Positions 36,036-44,603 of a stretch of 64,000 nucleotides of DNA are shown piece by piece. Origin of the DNA: Microcoleus sp. AS-A8 (GTDB lineage Bacteria > Cyanobacteriota > Cyanobacteriia > Cyanobacteriales > Coleofasciculaceae). The notes below the pieces were generated by a model that was not told where the DNA came from, made no database searches, and saw only the letters and a program-made list of their open reading frames with translations. The stretch's first letter is position 1; each line of letters starts with the position of its first letter. The position numbers were made by a program, and so were the translations under genes. The stretch covers positions 124,001 through 188,000 of the forward strand of contig JAMPKV010000011.1 in assembly GCA_039962225.1 (NCBI GenBank), read 5' to 3'.

Positions 36036-39000
36036 TTAGGAATGCCGGATGGGAATCTCAATCATAAACTCAGTGCCCTGCCCCGGAACAGAAATGCACT
36101 GTAATTGTCCACCGTGTTTTTCAACAACAATTTGGTAGCTAATCGACAATCCTAAACCCGTACCTTTGCCCGCTGGTTTCGTGGTAAAAAAGGGGTTAAA
36201 CAGCTTTTGTTTAACCTCTTCCGTCATGCCTAGGCCATTATCTTTGATGCGAATGATCACCCAGTGGTTATCTCTTGTTTCGGTGCAAATCTTGATTTTC
36301 GGCTTTGTTGCATAGTTAGGTTGGGAAATTTTTTCGATCTCCCCCAGTGCATCGGTGTGAATCACCAGGGCATCGTGATCGTGAGCAAAACGGGACGCGA
36401 TCGCGTCTATCGCGTTGCTAATCAAATTCATAAATACTTGGTTCAACTGCCCTGCATAACACACCACCTGTGGCAGATTTCCATAGTTTTTGCTCACCTC
36501 AATTTCCGGACTTCCTCCCTTGGCTTTTAAGCGATGCCGCAAAATCATGAGAGTGTGATCAATCCCTTCATGAATATCAACCGAACTCATTTCATCTTCA
36601 TCAGGTCTGGAGAAGTTTCGCAGCGATAGCACGATTTCGTTAATGCGGTCAGCACCCACTTTCATTGAATTCAGTAATTTGGGCAGGTCTTTGATAATAA
36701 AATCCAGGTCGATTTCTTGAAGTTCATACTTAATTTCTTCAACCGGCTGAGGATAGTAATCTTGGTAAAGATGCACGATTCTCAGCAAATCTTGGATATA
36801 GTCACAGGCATAGTTGATATTGACGGTAATGAAGCTGACGGGATTGTTAATTTCGTGAGCTACACCTGCCAGCAATTGCCCTAAGCTGGACATTTTTTCA
36901 GTCTGCACCAACTGAGCTTGAGTTTCCTGCAAATCCTGTAGCGCTTGTTCTAATTCTGCGGCTTTGGTATTGGCTCGCGAGTTGGAAATTTGCAGATCTA
37001 AGTTTTGTTGAGCAAGTTGGGCGGCGGTGCATTTTTCCTTCTCCAACAGGCAGGCGTGAGCCAGAGCAATGCCAACTTGAGCGGCGACGGCTTCCAACAG
37101 TTCAATGTCACTACTCGTCCAATAGCGGTAGGCATCACACTGATGTAAGCTAAGCACACCATTGGGTTGGCCTTGATAAGATGTGCGAATTGCCAACATC
37201 GATTGGATATCCATCGCCTGACACAGATGGAGGGTGTTGGCGAACAGGGGTTCAGTGTAAACATTGGTCGAAGCGATCGCCCGATCGGTAGCTAACACCT
37301 GCTGGATGTGAACATTCCCCTCCACCGGAACTTCAAACGCCTCGATCGAGGAATAGCCGGCTTCTAAATACTCCGCCACTAAAGATAATGTGGGTTGGGG
37401 TGCGGCTTGATAAAGAAAAATCATGCAGCGATTCACCAACAGCGCTTCTCCCAGTTGCGTCACTGTGGTTTGGAAGATGTGCTGCGGATCAAGGGAGGAG
37501 CGAATCTCGCTGGTGATTTGCTTAAGTAATTCAGCACGTTCGTAAGAACGCCGGAGCGCCGCTTCTGCCTGCTTGCGTTCTGTAATATCCGTATGAATAG
37601 CGATCGTGCCGACTACCTCACCGGTAACATCTTTAATGGCATCGATTCGCAAGGCAATTTGCCGTCTGGAATGGTTACGAGACACCATCTCGACTTCACC
37701 CTGCCAGGATTGACCACTGACTGCGATCGCCAACACCTCGTGCATGACCTTAGCATCTGGAAACAGGATGGTAAATCCGCCAGCCCCATTGAGCTGCTCC
37801 AGCGTATAGCCGAACATTTGACCAAATGCGGGATTGAGGTAGGTAAACCGAACCAGCAGCGTGTCAGCAATGGCGATCGCATCACTGGCGTTTTCAACGG
37901 CTTTGCTAATGTGTAGGAGTGCCGCTTCTGTGCGTTTGGCAGCGGTGATGTCTTCGACCATACTCACCACAAACAACAGGCTCCCGGATGAATCGCGAAC
38001 CAGTGAAACACTCAGGCGTCCCCAAACCAAGTAACCTTGTTTGTGGAAGTAGCGCTTCTCCATCTGGTAGGAGGGAATAGAACCTGCCAGGAGTTCCTGG
38101 TAGAGGGTAGCATCAGCGGCTGTATCGTCGGGATGAGTAATCGTGATCTGCCGCAGTTCCTGTTCGCTGTAACCGAACATTTGGTGTAAGGCTCGATTGC
38201 TGGCAATGATCTCTCCAGAGGGGTCACTCAGCGCAATTCCCAGCGCTGCATTTTCAAAGATGGCTCGGAAATGAGCTTCACTAGGCTGTCGCGACTCCTG
38301 AAGTCGGAAGCGCTCTGTCACATCACGAGCGGTGACGGCAATACCTTCTACTGTCTCATCCGCTAATAAATTGGTAGCCGTGACTTCTAACATGCACCAA
38401 GAGCCGTCTTTACACAAGGCACGGAAAGTAATTGGTGATAACATTGAACCAGGGTCTGCGACCCGCAATTGCTTCCAAGCCGCCTTCACGGCTGCGACAT
38501 CTTGGGGTGCAATGTACCTGAAGCCATGTTGCCCCACTAATTCTTCGGGGGAGTAACCCAGGATACGTTCCAGGGCAGGGCTGTTGTACAGGATGGTACC
38601 ACTGGCAGAGACAACGGTAATCAGGTCACAAGAGTGTTGAATCAGCGATCGCCATTTGGCTTTACTTCGTTCTATCACGGCTTCGGCTTGCTTGGTCAGC
38701 GCGAGGTTACGGGCAAGAGTGACGTACTCCAGCTCTCCCTTTTCCGGATTGTGGGGCATACTGCCTGAGGAGAGATGGGGCGAATTGGCGCTGAGAGAGT
38801 GTAGCTGTTCTAAAAGGGGTTCCAGAGCCGCTGTTCGTTCTTTTAGTCGGACTTCCAGAGCCTCATTGGTCTGTTGTAGGGCGGCAATCACGCGCTCTTG
38901 ACGGGTGATATCTGTAGCGATACCATCCAAGCGAGTCGGTTGGCCTGCGCTATCGTAAATCACTTGCAGGCGATCGCGCAACCAGCGGATTTCGCCACTG

Positions 39001-39707
39001 GGACGGACAATCCGATATTCCATACCTCCACCGCCTGTTTCCAGAACTTTCTGTCTTTGAGTCCATACGTGAGGGCGGTCTTCTGGATGAATAATGTCTA
39101 ACCAAAGCGTTTGGTTCTCAAAAAATTCGTGACTGGGACGCCCATAGATGGACTCAGCGGCGGGATTAAGGTATATCAACTCAAAGCGATCTAGGGTCGC
39201 TGACCAGACCACATCTTCTAAGGCATTAAGAAGGTGGTTGAGTCGTTGTTCACAGGTATTCAGCGAGGCTGCGAGTTTTTGGTCTTCCGGTTTATGAGCT
39301 GGCGGCTGACGCGGCGTTCCTTCTGCCTGCTTGTCTGAGGTAATGTCCTGACACAGTCCAGTAATCTTGACCGGATGAGGACTCCCGTCACCATACACCT
39401 CTCCTTCGCTTTTTAGCCAACGAATACTGCCATCTGGGCAGTGAATGCGAAATTCAATGCTGTAATTTGCTTGTTTTCGGATGGCGCGGGCGAGTGATCT
39501 CGTCACAAAGCGACGATCTTGTACACAAATCTGCTGGAGTAAGCTTTTATAAGTCCCCTTTAACGTGCTTGGGGCTAAACCCCATACCGCTTCAAAGTTC
39601 TCAGACCAGGCAACTTGACCCGTCAGGAAATGCCACTCCCACATCCCACTCTTCGTGGCCTGCAACGCTAACTTCAGACGGGTGTCACTCTTGTCCAAGT
39701 ATTGCAT
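36036..39707 (-). CDS. Multi-PAS/GAF sensor histidine kinase
   Basis: A 1223-residue cytoplasmic kinase with no transmembrane helix. Order by eye: PAS (about 5-125), PAS (160-275), coiled coil (275-320), PAS (350-470), PAS (475-595), PAS (600-720), GAF (730-890), coiled coil, HisKA with the phospho-acceptor His in AGVAHEINNPVSFI (about 960), and HATPase_c with N box NLISNAIDAI, G1 DNGLGM and G2 GTGLGLSIS. The His box is of the NPVSF-type seen in many cyanobacterial multi-PAS kinases. No receiver domain or response regulator is adjacent, so the partner is elsewhere. Signals are unknown; PAS ligands cannot be predicted here. Confidence 0.92.
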   Translation of the reverse strand: MQYLDKSDTRLKLALQATKSGMWEWHFLTGQVAWSENFEAVWGLAPSTLKGTYKSLLQQICVQDRRFVTRSLARAIRKQANYSIEFRIHCPDGSIRWLKSEGEVYGDGSPHPVKITGLCQDITSDKQAEGTPRQPPAHKPEDQKLAASLNTCEQRLNHLLNALEDVVWSATLDRFELIYLNPAAESIYGRPSHEFFENQTLWLDIIHPEDRPHVWTQRQKVLETGGGGMEYRIVRPSGEIRWLRDRLQVIYDSAGQPTRLDGIATDITRQERVIAALQQTNEALEVRLKERTAALEPLLEQLHSLSANSPHLSSGSMPHNPEKGELEYVTLARNLALTKQAEAVIERSKAKWRSLIQHSCDLITVVSASGTILYNSPALERILGYSPEELVGQHGFRYIAPQDVAAVKAAWKQLRVADPGSMLSPITFRALCKDGSWCMLEVTATNLLADETVEGIAVTARDVTERFRLQESRQPSEAHFRAIFENAALGIALSDPSGEIIASNRALHQMFGYSEQELRQITITHPDDTAADATLYQELLAGSIPSYQMEKRYFHKQGYLVWGRLSVSLVRDSSGSLLFVVSMVEDITAAKRTEAALLHISKAVENASDAIAIADTLLVRFTYLNPAFGQMFGYTLEQLNGAGGFTILFPDAKVMHEVLAIAVSGQSWQGEVEMVSRNHSRRQIALRIDAIKDVTGEVVGTIAIHTDITERKQAEAALRRSYERAELLKQITSEIRSSLDPQHIFQTTVTQLGEALLVNRCMIFLYQAAPQPTLSLVAEYLEAGYSSIEAFEVPVEGNVHIQQVLATDRAIASTNVYTEPLFANTLHLCQAMDIQSMLAIRTSYQGQPNGVLSLHQCDAYRYWTSSDIELLEAVAAQVGIALAHACLLEKEKCTAAQLAQQNLDLQISNSRANTKAAELEQALQDLQETQAQLVQTEKMSSLGQLLAGVAHEINNPVSFITVNINYACDYIQDLLRIVHLYQDYYPQPVEEIKYELQEIDLDFIIKDLPKLLNSMKVGADRINEIVLSLRNFSRPDEDEMSSVDIHEGIDHTLMILRHRLKAKGGSPEIEVSKNYGNLPQVVCYAGQLNQVFMNLISNAIDAIASRFAHDHDALVIHTDALGEIEKISQPNYATKPKIKICTETRDNHWVIIRIKDNGLGMTEEVKQKLFNPFFTTKPAGKGTGLGLSISYQIVVEKHGGQLQCISVPGQGTEFMIEIPIRHS

Positions 39708-39866
39708 AAAGCGTAACGATGATGAGCGATAGCTTAGTGGATATCACAAGAATTTATACTCAGCCGAATACCTCAGGGTATAGCTGCGTCTAACCCCGGC
39801 CTAGTTTTTTCTTGCTGTTGCACCCGATGAAGTTGTGCCGATAGGATGGCTTCCCTTCTAGTATCC

Positions 39867-40202
39867 TCAAGACTGCGCCGCAGGCGAATGATACTTAGGG
39901 TAGAGCATAGACACAATAGGACAGCCTCCTTGGAGATGTCGCTCGACCACCGCAGGCACTTCTTTGGGGTGGACGGCACTGTACCAAATTTGCTCAGGCG
40001 TCACCAGTACAATAGGCCCGTTGCCGCATTGTCCCAGACAACCACTACCTATTACTGTGATACCCGTCACTCGTGAGTGTTGAAAAGCTGTTAGGACGTT
40101 TATAGCACCTAGCTTACGGCAGCTACGTCCCTGGCAGATAAGTACCTGTCTCGAAGATTCTGGACTGTGATTACCCACTAAGTCACTCAACTCAATTCGC
40201 AA
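39867..40202 (-). CDS. Thioredoxin-like [2Fe-2S] ferredoxin family protein
   Basis: A 111-residue protein with the thioredoxin-like [2Fe-2S] pattern: CQGRSCRKLGA (Cys-X4-Cys) near residue 23 and GCLGQCGNGPIVLV (Cys-X3-Cys), as in NuoE/HoxE-type and Shethna-type ferredoxins. No ATG is in frame near the start; TTG at 40202 or GTG at 40175 are the candidates. It lies 233 bp downstream of cysK on the same strand. Electron partner unknown. Confidence 0.75.
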   Translation of the reverse strand: MRIELSDLVGNHSPESSRQVLICQGRSCRKLGAINVLTAFQHSRVTGITVIGSGCLGQCGNGPIVLVTPEQIWYSAVHPKEVPAVVERHLQGGCPIVSMLYPKYHSPAAQS

Positions 40203-40435
40203 TTATTTTTAGACTGACTTAGAGCCTAAAAATTGTGCAAATTTTTTGTAAATCTGGATGTACTTTACTACAGAATAATAACGTTGTGATCTAAAAAGCA
40301 GCTCTCCCGCTCTTAGCTTGCTCAGGCAACTTGACATCATTAAAAGCCTGACAAGAGGGGATTTTAGTTCAAGATTCGGGCAAACCATCAGCCCCATGGA
40401 GATTTTCCACACCCAGAACGGGAGAGCTACTGTTT
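40203..40435. other. Intergenic region between cysK and the [2Fe-2S] gene
   Basis: About 230 AT-rich bases with no supported gene, including short runs (TTTTTGTAAAT, GTACTTTACTACAG). Probably the promoter region of the downstream small gene and the 3' end of cysK. Confidence 0.3.
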
Positions 40436-41410
40436 CTAATCCGGTGAGAGTCCTTTCGACGCCAACCATTCCCGATTGAATAGCCGAGACTGGTAACGAC
40501 CCCCGCCATCACAAAGGATAGTAACAATCGTATGACCTGGACCCATTTGTTTGGCAAGGGCGACGGCGGCTGCCACATTGATGCCCGAAGAACCCCCTAA
40601 AAAAAGTCCGTCTTTTTGAAGCAATTGATAAACAACTCGCACACACTCATGGTCATCGACTCGAATCGCATCATCAGCAGGTGCACCTTGCATATTCGAC
40701 GTGATGCGACTGCTACCAATCCCCTCCGTAATCGAATTCCCCTCCGTCTTGGGTTCGCCAGTCTTGACATAACTGTACAGCCCACTGCCCATCGGGTCGG
40801 CAACAACCGTTTTAACGTTGGGGTTTTGCTCTTTCAAGTACATAGCCACACCCGCATAAGTCCCGCCTGTCCCGGTAGCTGTCACCCAGGCATCAATCTT
40901 GCCATTGGTTTGCTGCCAAATCTCTGGCCCCGTGGTTTCGTAGTGAGCTTGCCGATTGGCTAAATTATCAAACTGATTCGCCCAGATGGCATTTTCCATC
41001 TCGGATGCTACCTGTCCAGAAAGCCTAACGTAATTATTGGGATCGGAGTAGGGTACAGCAGGAACAGGGCGAACTTCGGCACCCAGTGTCCTCAGGGCGT
41101 CCATTTTCTCTTGGGATTGAGTATCTGGAATAATAATCAAGCACTTATAGCCTCTGGCATTACAAATATGAGCCAGACCAATGCCCGTATTACCGGCTGT
41201 GCCTTCGACAACAGTTCCCCCAGGCTTGAGTAAGCCTTTTTCTTCAGCCTCTTTGATTATGTACAGTGCCGCTCGGTCTTTGACGGAACCGCCAGGATTG
41301 AGGAACTCAGCTTTCCCTAAAATTTCGCAACCGGTTTGCTCACTGAAACTTTCTAACCGAATCAGTGGTGTGTTGCCAATTGTTCCGACGAACCCTGCTT
41401 TGATATCCAT
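40436..41410 (-). CDS. cysK: Cysteine synthase A (O-acetylserine sulfhydrylase)
   Basis: CysK makes L-cysteine from O-acetylserine and sulfide with pyridoxal phosphate. From ATG 41410 the product is 324 residues. The PLP lysine is in NPGGSVKDRAALYII; the substrate loop VEGTAGNTGIG, the phosphate-binding GTGGTYAGV and the C-terminal GGSSGINVAAA are all present. The reading frame extends upstream to 41473, but DIKAGFVGTIGNTPLIRL is the family start. It lies upstream of the small [2Fe-2S] gene. Confidence 0.95.
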   Translation of the reverse strand: MDIKAGFVGTIGNTPLIRLESFSEQTGCEILGKAEFLNPGGSVKDRAALYIIKEAEEKGLLKPGGTVVEGTAGNTGIGLAHICNARGYKCLIIIPDTQSQEKMDALRTLGAEVRPVPAVPYSDPNNYVRLSGQVASEMENAIWANQFDNLANRQAHYETTGPEIWQQTNGKIDAWVTATGTGGTYAGVAMYLKEQNPNVKTVVADPMGSGLYSYVKTGEPKTEGNSITEGIGSSRITSNMQGAPADDAIRVDDHECVRVVYQLLQKDGLFLGGSSGINVAAAVALAKQMGPGHTIVTILCDGGGRYQSRLFNREWLASKGLSPD

Positions 41411-41576
41411 GTTTTTCGCTCTTGTGTATTTAGTTTGATATTTTTCCCCTGCTTCTGAACGGAGGAATTGCACAATATAACTTACTCTAATTGTTGACTC
41501 TTAAAGGTGTTTTAGCTAATTCGCTGGAATCTCCAGCCTTCTCAGATAGCGTTGGCAGCCGTTTCATCACCGTGAC

Positions 41577-41620
41577 ATCCTCCCCCACCATAATCTTTGA
41601 TTATGGTGGGGGCTTCCCAA
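41577..41620 (-). mobile_element. Right end / omega RNA hairpin of the third TnpB element
   Basis: A perfect 14-bp stem, CCCCCACCATAATC / GATTATGGTGGGGG (41582-41595 and 41599-41612), with a 3-nt loop lies 11 bp after the tnpB stop. It is the expected 3' guide-RNA scaffold and transposon end. Confidence 0.65.
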
Positions 41621-41623
41621 GAA

Positions 41624-42883
41624 TCACTTCTTAGGTTTCCTGGTTTTTCCCTTACGGGATCGCGACACTTGCCTAGATTGAGTTACCTCAATCCCCGGTA
41701 GCTCGTCTGCACAGGCAGTTTCCATTCCGCTGTGTCCCAGCGTACTAATTAATTTGATTCCTCGGTTTCTGATATTTTGACCTGCTGCTACGTCCCTATC
41801 GGTTTTGTATCCACAATGAGGACAATCATGAACTCTGACAGACAGGTCTTTTTTAACTTCTTCCCCACATTCAGGACACTGTTGAGAAGTCCCTCTCGCA
41901 TCGACCTCGCTGAAGAACTTTCCTCTCTTCCAACACACATACTTAACGATGCTTCTCAACTGTCCAAATGCAGCGTCAAGCATATGTTTTCCAAACATCC
42001 CCTTAGCACTGGTGCGATAATCCAAGTCTTCCATGAACACCATATCGCCAGCATCACAGAGGGCATGAGCTTGTTTGTAATGAAAGTCCTTCCTCGTGTT
42101 GTCGATTCTGTGGTGAAGACGAGCAACTTTAAGGCGTTGTTTCTCGTAGTTTTTCGACCTCTTCTGTTTCCTAGAGAGTCTGCGTTGCAGCAATTTCAGC
42201 TCGATGAGCAGGCTCTTAAAGAACTTGGGGGGCTTTACGAGAACGCCGTCACTGGTTGCCAAAAACTTCTCCAATCCCACATCAACCCCAATGGGATGTC
42301 CATGAGGAGTTGGAGCAGGAATCCTGATATCGCATTGCAAGGAGATAGATGCATACCAATGATCTGCTTTTCTCAAGATTCGCACTTGCTTGACCGCAAA
42401 ACCAGAAGGAATAGGTCTGTGCAAGTTGATTGGAATTGCTCCAATCTTTGGCAGCTTAAGGTGCAAGTTCGTTACTGGATTCTCTTTAAATTGAGGGAAC
42501 AACAACGACTTAAACTGCCCGTATTTCTTGAATCGAGGAAAGCCAAATCCTCTGTTTTGAAAATACTCCCAACCTCTATGCAACTGCTTAATAGCTTGCT
42601 GAAGAACCTGAGAGGGAACTTCACCCAGGCTAGGAAATTCCTTCTTAGCTCGTGGCAAGTTGTTAAGCTGTTGAATTTCGCCAGGAAACTTCAAGTCGGC
42701 AGGAAGGATATATTCCTTCTCCAAAGAGCATCTATCAACCAAGCACTTTCTACTGTCACACCAATCTTTCATCTCCCGCAATGCATAGTTGAATGCACCC
42801 CGACAGATTTCCATCCACTCAATGAGTTGTTGCTTTTGAGTGGCATCTGGATAGATTCGGTAACGGGAAGTAAGTGCCAGCAT
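41624..42883 (-). CDS. tnpB: TnpB RNA-guided nuclease, solo element
   Basis: A full-length 419-residue TnpB different in sequence from the other two in the window. N-terminus MLALTSRYRIYPDATQKQQL; RuvC triad as Asp in GVDVGLEKFLATSDG, Glu in VFMEDLDY and Asp in KTDRDVAAGQN; zinc finger CPECG and CPHCG. No tnpA nearby. An inverted repeat CCAGTA...TACTGG (42885-42908) abuts the start codon. The element separates cysK and the 1-Cys peroxiredoxin gene. Confidence 0.92.
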   Translation of the reverse strand: MLALTSRYRIYPDATQKQQLIEWMEICRGAFNYALREMKDWCDSRKCLVDRCSLEKEYILPADLKFPGEIQQLNNLPRAKKEFPSLGEVPSQVLQQAIKQLHRGWEYFQNRGFGFPRFKKYGQFKSLLFPQFKENPVTNLHLKLPKIGAIPINLHRPIPSGFAVKQVRILRKADHWYASISLQCDIRIPAPTPHGHPIGVDVGLEKFLATSDGVLVKPPKFFKSLLIELKLLQRRLSRKQKRSKNYEKQRLKVARLHHRIDNTRKDFHYKQAHALCDAGDMVFMEDLDYRTSAKGMFGKHMLDAAFGQLRSIVKYVCWKRGKFFSEVDARGTSQQCPECGEEVKKDLSVRVHDCPHCGYKTDRDVAAGQNIRNRGIKLISTLGHSGMETACADELPGIEVTQSRQVSRSRKGKTRKPKK

Positions 42884-42985
42884 TCCAGTATTATACTATA
42901 TTTACTGGAGAGTCATTTGTCATTAAATGTTAAAAGAGAGGGCATCGAACCTCCTCACTAAAGCTCCGGTCTTTTAACCACCTTT
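42884..42985 (-). mobile_element. Left end region of the third TnpB element
   Basis: Non-coding region upstream of tnpB. On the minus strand it contains CCGGAGCTTTAGTGAGGA, which recurs at 58579-58596 in an otherwise unannotated intergenic region. Confidence 0.45.
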
Positions 42986-43080
42986 CATCCCACCACTCAA
43001 CTGTCAAGGGTACTAGATACGCTCGATATATCCCCTTCCCCCTATAGTGGGGGTCTTCCCGGCGAATCAGATAAAAGTAA

Positions 43081-43110
43081 ATCGGGTGGGCATTGCCCAC
43101 CCGATAACCC
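43081..43110 (-). terminator. Terminator of the 1-Cys peroxiredoxin gene
   Basis: Perfect 11-bp stem ATCGGGTGGGC / GCCCACCCGAT (43081-43105) with a 3-nt loop, 15 bp after the stop; on the minus strand it is followed by TTTACTTTTAT. Confidence 0.8.
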
Positions 43111-43119
43111 TTAAATCTT

Positions 43120-43758
43120 TTACTTATTGGGTTGGGGGGTCATCCGCAGGTAAGGCTTAACGACCTCATAGCCTTTGGGGAATTTCTCCTTGAGTACCTC
43201 TGGGTCTTTGAGAGTAGGGACAATCACGCAGTCGCCGCCATCTATCCAGTTAGCTGGAGTTGCCACGCTGTAATGATCGGTTAGCTGTAAAGAGTCAATC
43301 ACCCGTAAGATTTCATCAAAGTTACGTCCCGTGCTCGCGGGGTAGGTGAATGTCAGTCGCAGTTTCTTCTGATTGTCAATGATGAAAACAGAACGTACTG
43401 TTAAATTATTCAACGAGTTGGGATGGATCATGTCATAGAGGTCAGAGACCTTTTTATCCGGGTCAGCCAAGATCGGATAATTGACTGTGGTATTCTGAGT
43501 TTCGTTGATGTCTCCAATCCAGCCTTTGTGGGACTCAACATCGTCAACACTTAAAGCGATTACCTTAACGTTGCGTTTATCAAATTCCGGCTTAAGCTTG
43601 GCAACAGCACCTAATTCAGTGGTGCAAACAGGAGTAAAATCGGCGGGATGGGAAAACAGCACGACCCAACTGTCGCCTGCCCAGTCATAAAAGTTAATCT
43701 CGCCTTCGCTAGAAGCTTGAGTAAAGTTGGGTACTGTATCACCGAGTCGCAGTGCCAT
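43120..43758 (-). CDS. 1-Cys peroxiredoxin (Prx6 family)
   Basis: A 212-residue Prx6-type peroxidase with the peroxidatic Cys in FSHPADFTPVCTTELG and a long C-terminal extension (ATPANWIDGGDCVIVPTL, YLRMTPQP), the family hallmark. It reduces hydrogen and organic peroxides and often serves in desiccation or high-light stress. It is the third peroxiredoxin in the window. Confidence 0.95.
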   Translation of the reverse strand: MALRLGDTVPNFTQASSEGEINFYDWAGDSWVVLFSHPADFTPVCTTELGAVAKLKPEFDKRNVKVIALSVDDVESHKGWIGDINETQNTTVNYPILADPDKKVSDLYDMIHPNSLNNLTVRSVFIIDNQKKLRLTFTYPASTGRNFDEILRVIDSLQLTDHYSVATPANWIDGGDCVIVPTLKDPEVLKEKFPKGYEVVKPYLRMTPQPNK

Positions 43759-44052
43759 AGCAGAGTTTCCTTATCCTTGTGGCTTAAGATGAACAATCTT
43801 AGATCTTGCCACATAAGACCTATTCTCCGGTCGGGCTTTAGATCTATTTAGGATTTGGGCGAGGCGAGTACCCCAAGCGTAGCGCCCAAATCGTAATTGT
43901 CTAGGCAGGGATGAGGAATTGGCTTTGGGAAAGCAACTGAGAGACACGCTTTACTGATATAAAATGAGATGATAGAAAACAAAAATTAAACTAATTGAGG
44001 AAAGGCGTTAATCTTTTCTCATTCTGTGTTGTGTAAGGAAGGAGTTAAGTGG
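43759..44052. promoter_or_regulatory. Divergent promoter region of prx and psbU
   Basis: About 290 bp without a gene. A purine-rich Shine-Dalgarno AAGGAAGGAG ends 8 nt before the psbU ATG at 44053. Confidence 0.4.
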
Positions 44053-44505
44053 ATGAAGAAAGTAGTTCGCATCGTAGCACTCATGAGCTTGCTAGTAGCC
44101 TGCTTAGGATGTTTCGGGCTACCTCAAAAGGCCGTGGCTTCGCCGCTGTCTTCGGGTTATGAGGCTGTGTTAAGTAATTTTAATGGGCAAACACCTGTAT
44201 TGCTCGCTGAATCTTCACTGCGAAATCTGGCTGATGACAAGCTTTCCACTGAGTTTGGCAAAAAAATCGATTTGAACAATACCCATGTGCGAGCTTTTCG
44301 GAAGTATCCAGGGATGTACCCCACTCTGGCTGGAAAAATCGTTCAGAATGCTCCCTATGAAAAGATAGAGGATGTTTTGGATATTCCAGGGCTGACGGAT
44401 CGCCAAAAAGAGCTACTGCAAGCTAATTTTGACAACTTTACGATCACTGATCCATCAGATGTGTTCGTAGAGGGTGGAGACCGCTTCAATCCTGGCGTTT
44501 ACTAA
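44053..44505 (+). CDS. psbU: Photosystem II extrinsic protein PsbU
   Basis: PsbU (12 kDa) sits on the lumenal face of PSII and stabilises the oxygen-evolving centre. From the ATG at 44053 the precursor is 150 residues: a thylakoid-lumen signal peptide (hydrophobic core about residues 5-22, cleavage near KAVAS-PL) and a mature domain with two helix-hairpin-helix units, including NTHVRAFRKYPGMYPTLAGKIV and YEKIEDVLDIPGLTDRQKELL. An upstream GTG at 44026 is in frame but a strong Shine-Dalgarno supports 44053. A terminator follows. Confidence 0.96.
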   Translation: MKKVVRIVALMSLLVACLGCFGLPQKAVASPLSSGYEAVLSNFNGQTPVLLAESSLRNLADDKLSTEFGKKIDLNNTHVRAFRKYPGMYPTLAGKIVQNAPYEKIEDVLDIPGLTDRQKELLQANFDNFTITDPSDVFVEGGDRFNPGVY

Positions 44506-44537
44506 ACACAGCGCAAATCATTATCATTTTGTGTTCA

Positions 44538-44560
44538 ACCCACTCCATTCCGGAGTGGGT
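44538..44560 (+). terminator. Terminator of psbU
   Basis: Stem ACCCACTCC / GGAGTGGGT with a 5-nt loop followed by AATTTATTAAAATTT, 33 bp after psbU. Confidence 0.65.
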
Positions 44561-44603
44561 AATTTATTAAAATTTATTAAATTTATTCAGGAACTGACCG
44601 AAC

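Noticed and set aside
41777-42961. A 394-codon plus-strand ORF opposite the third TnpB
   Set aside because: It is antisense to a complete TnpB with all catalytic motifs and its translation shows no domain; it is a shadow frame.
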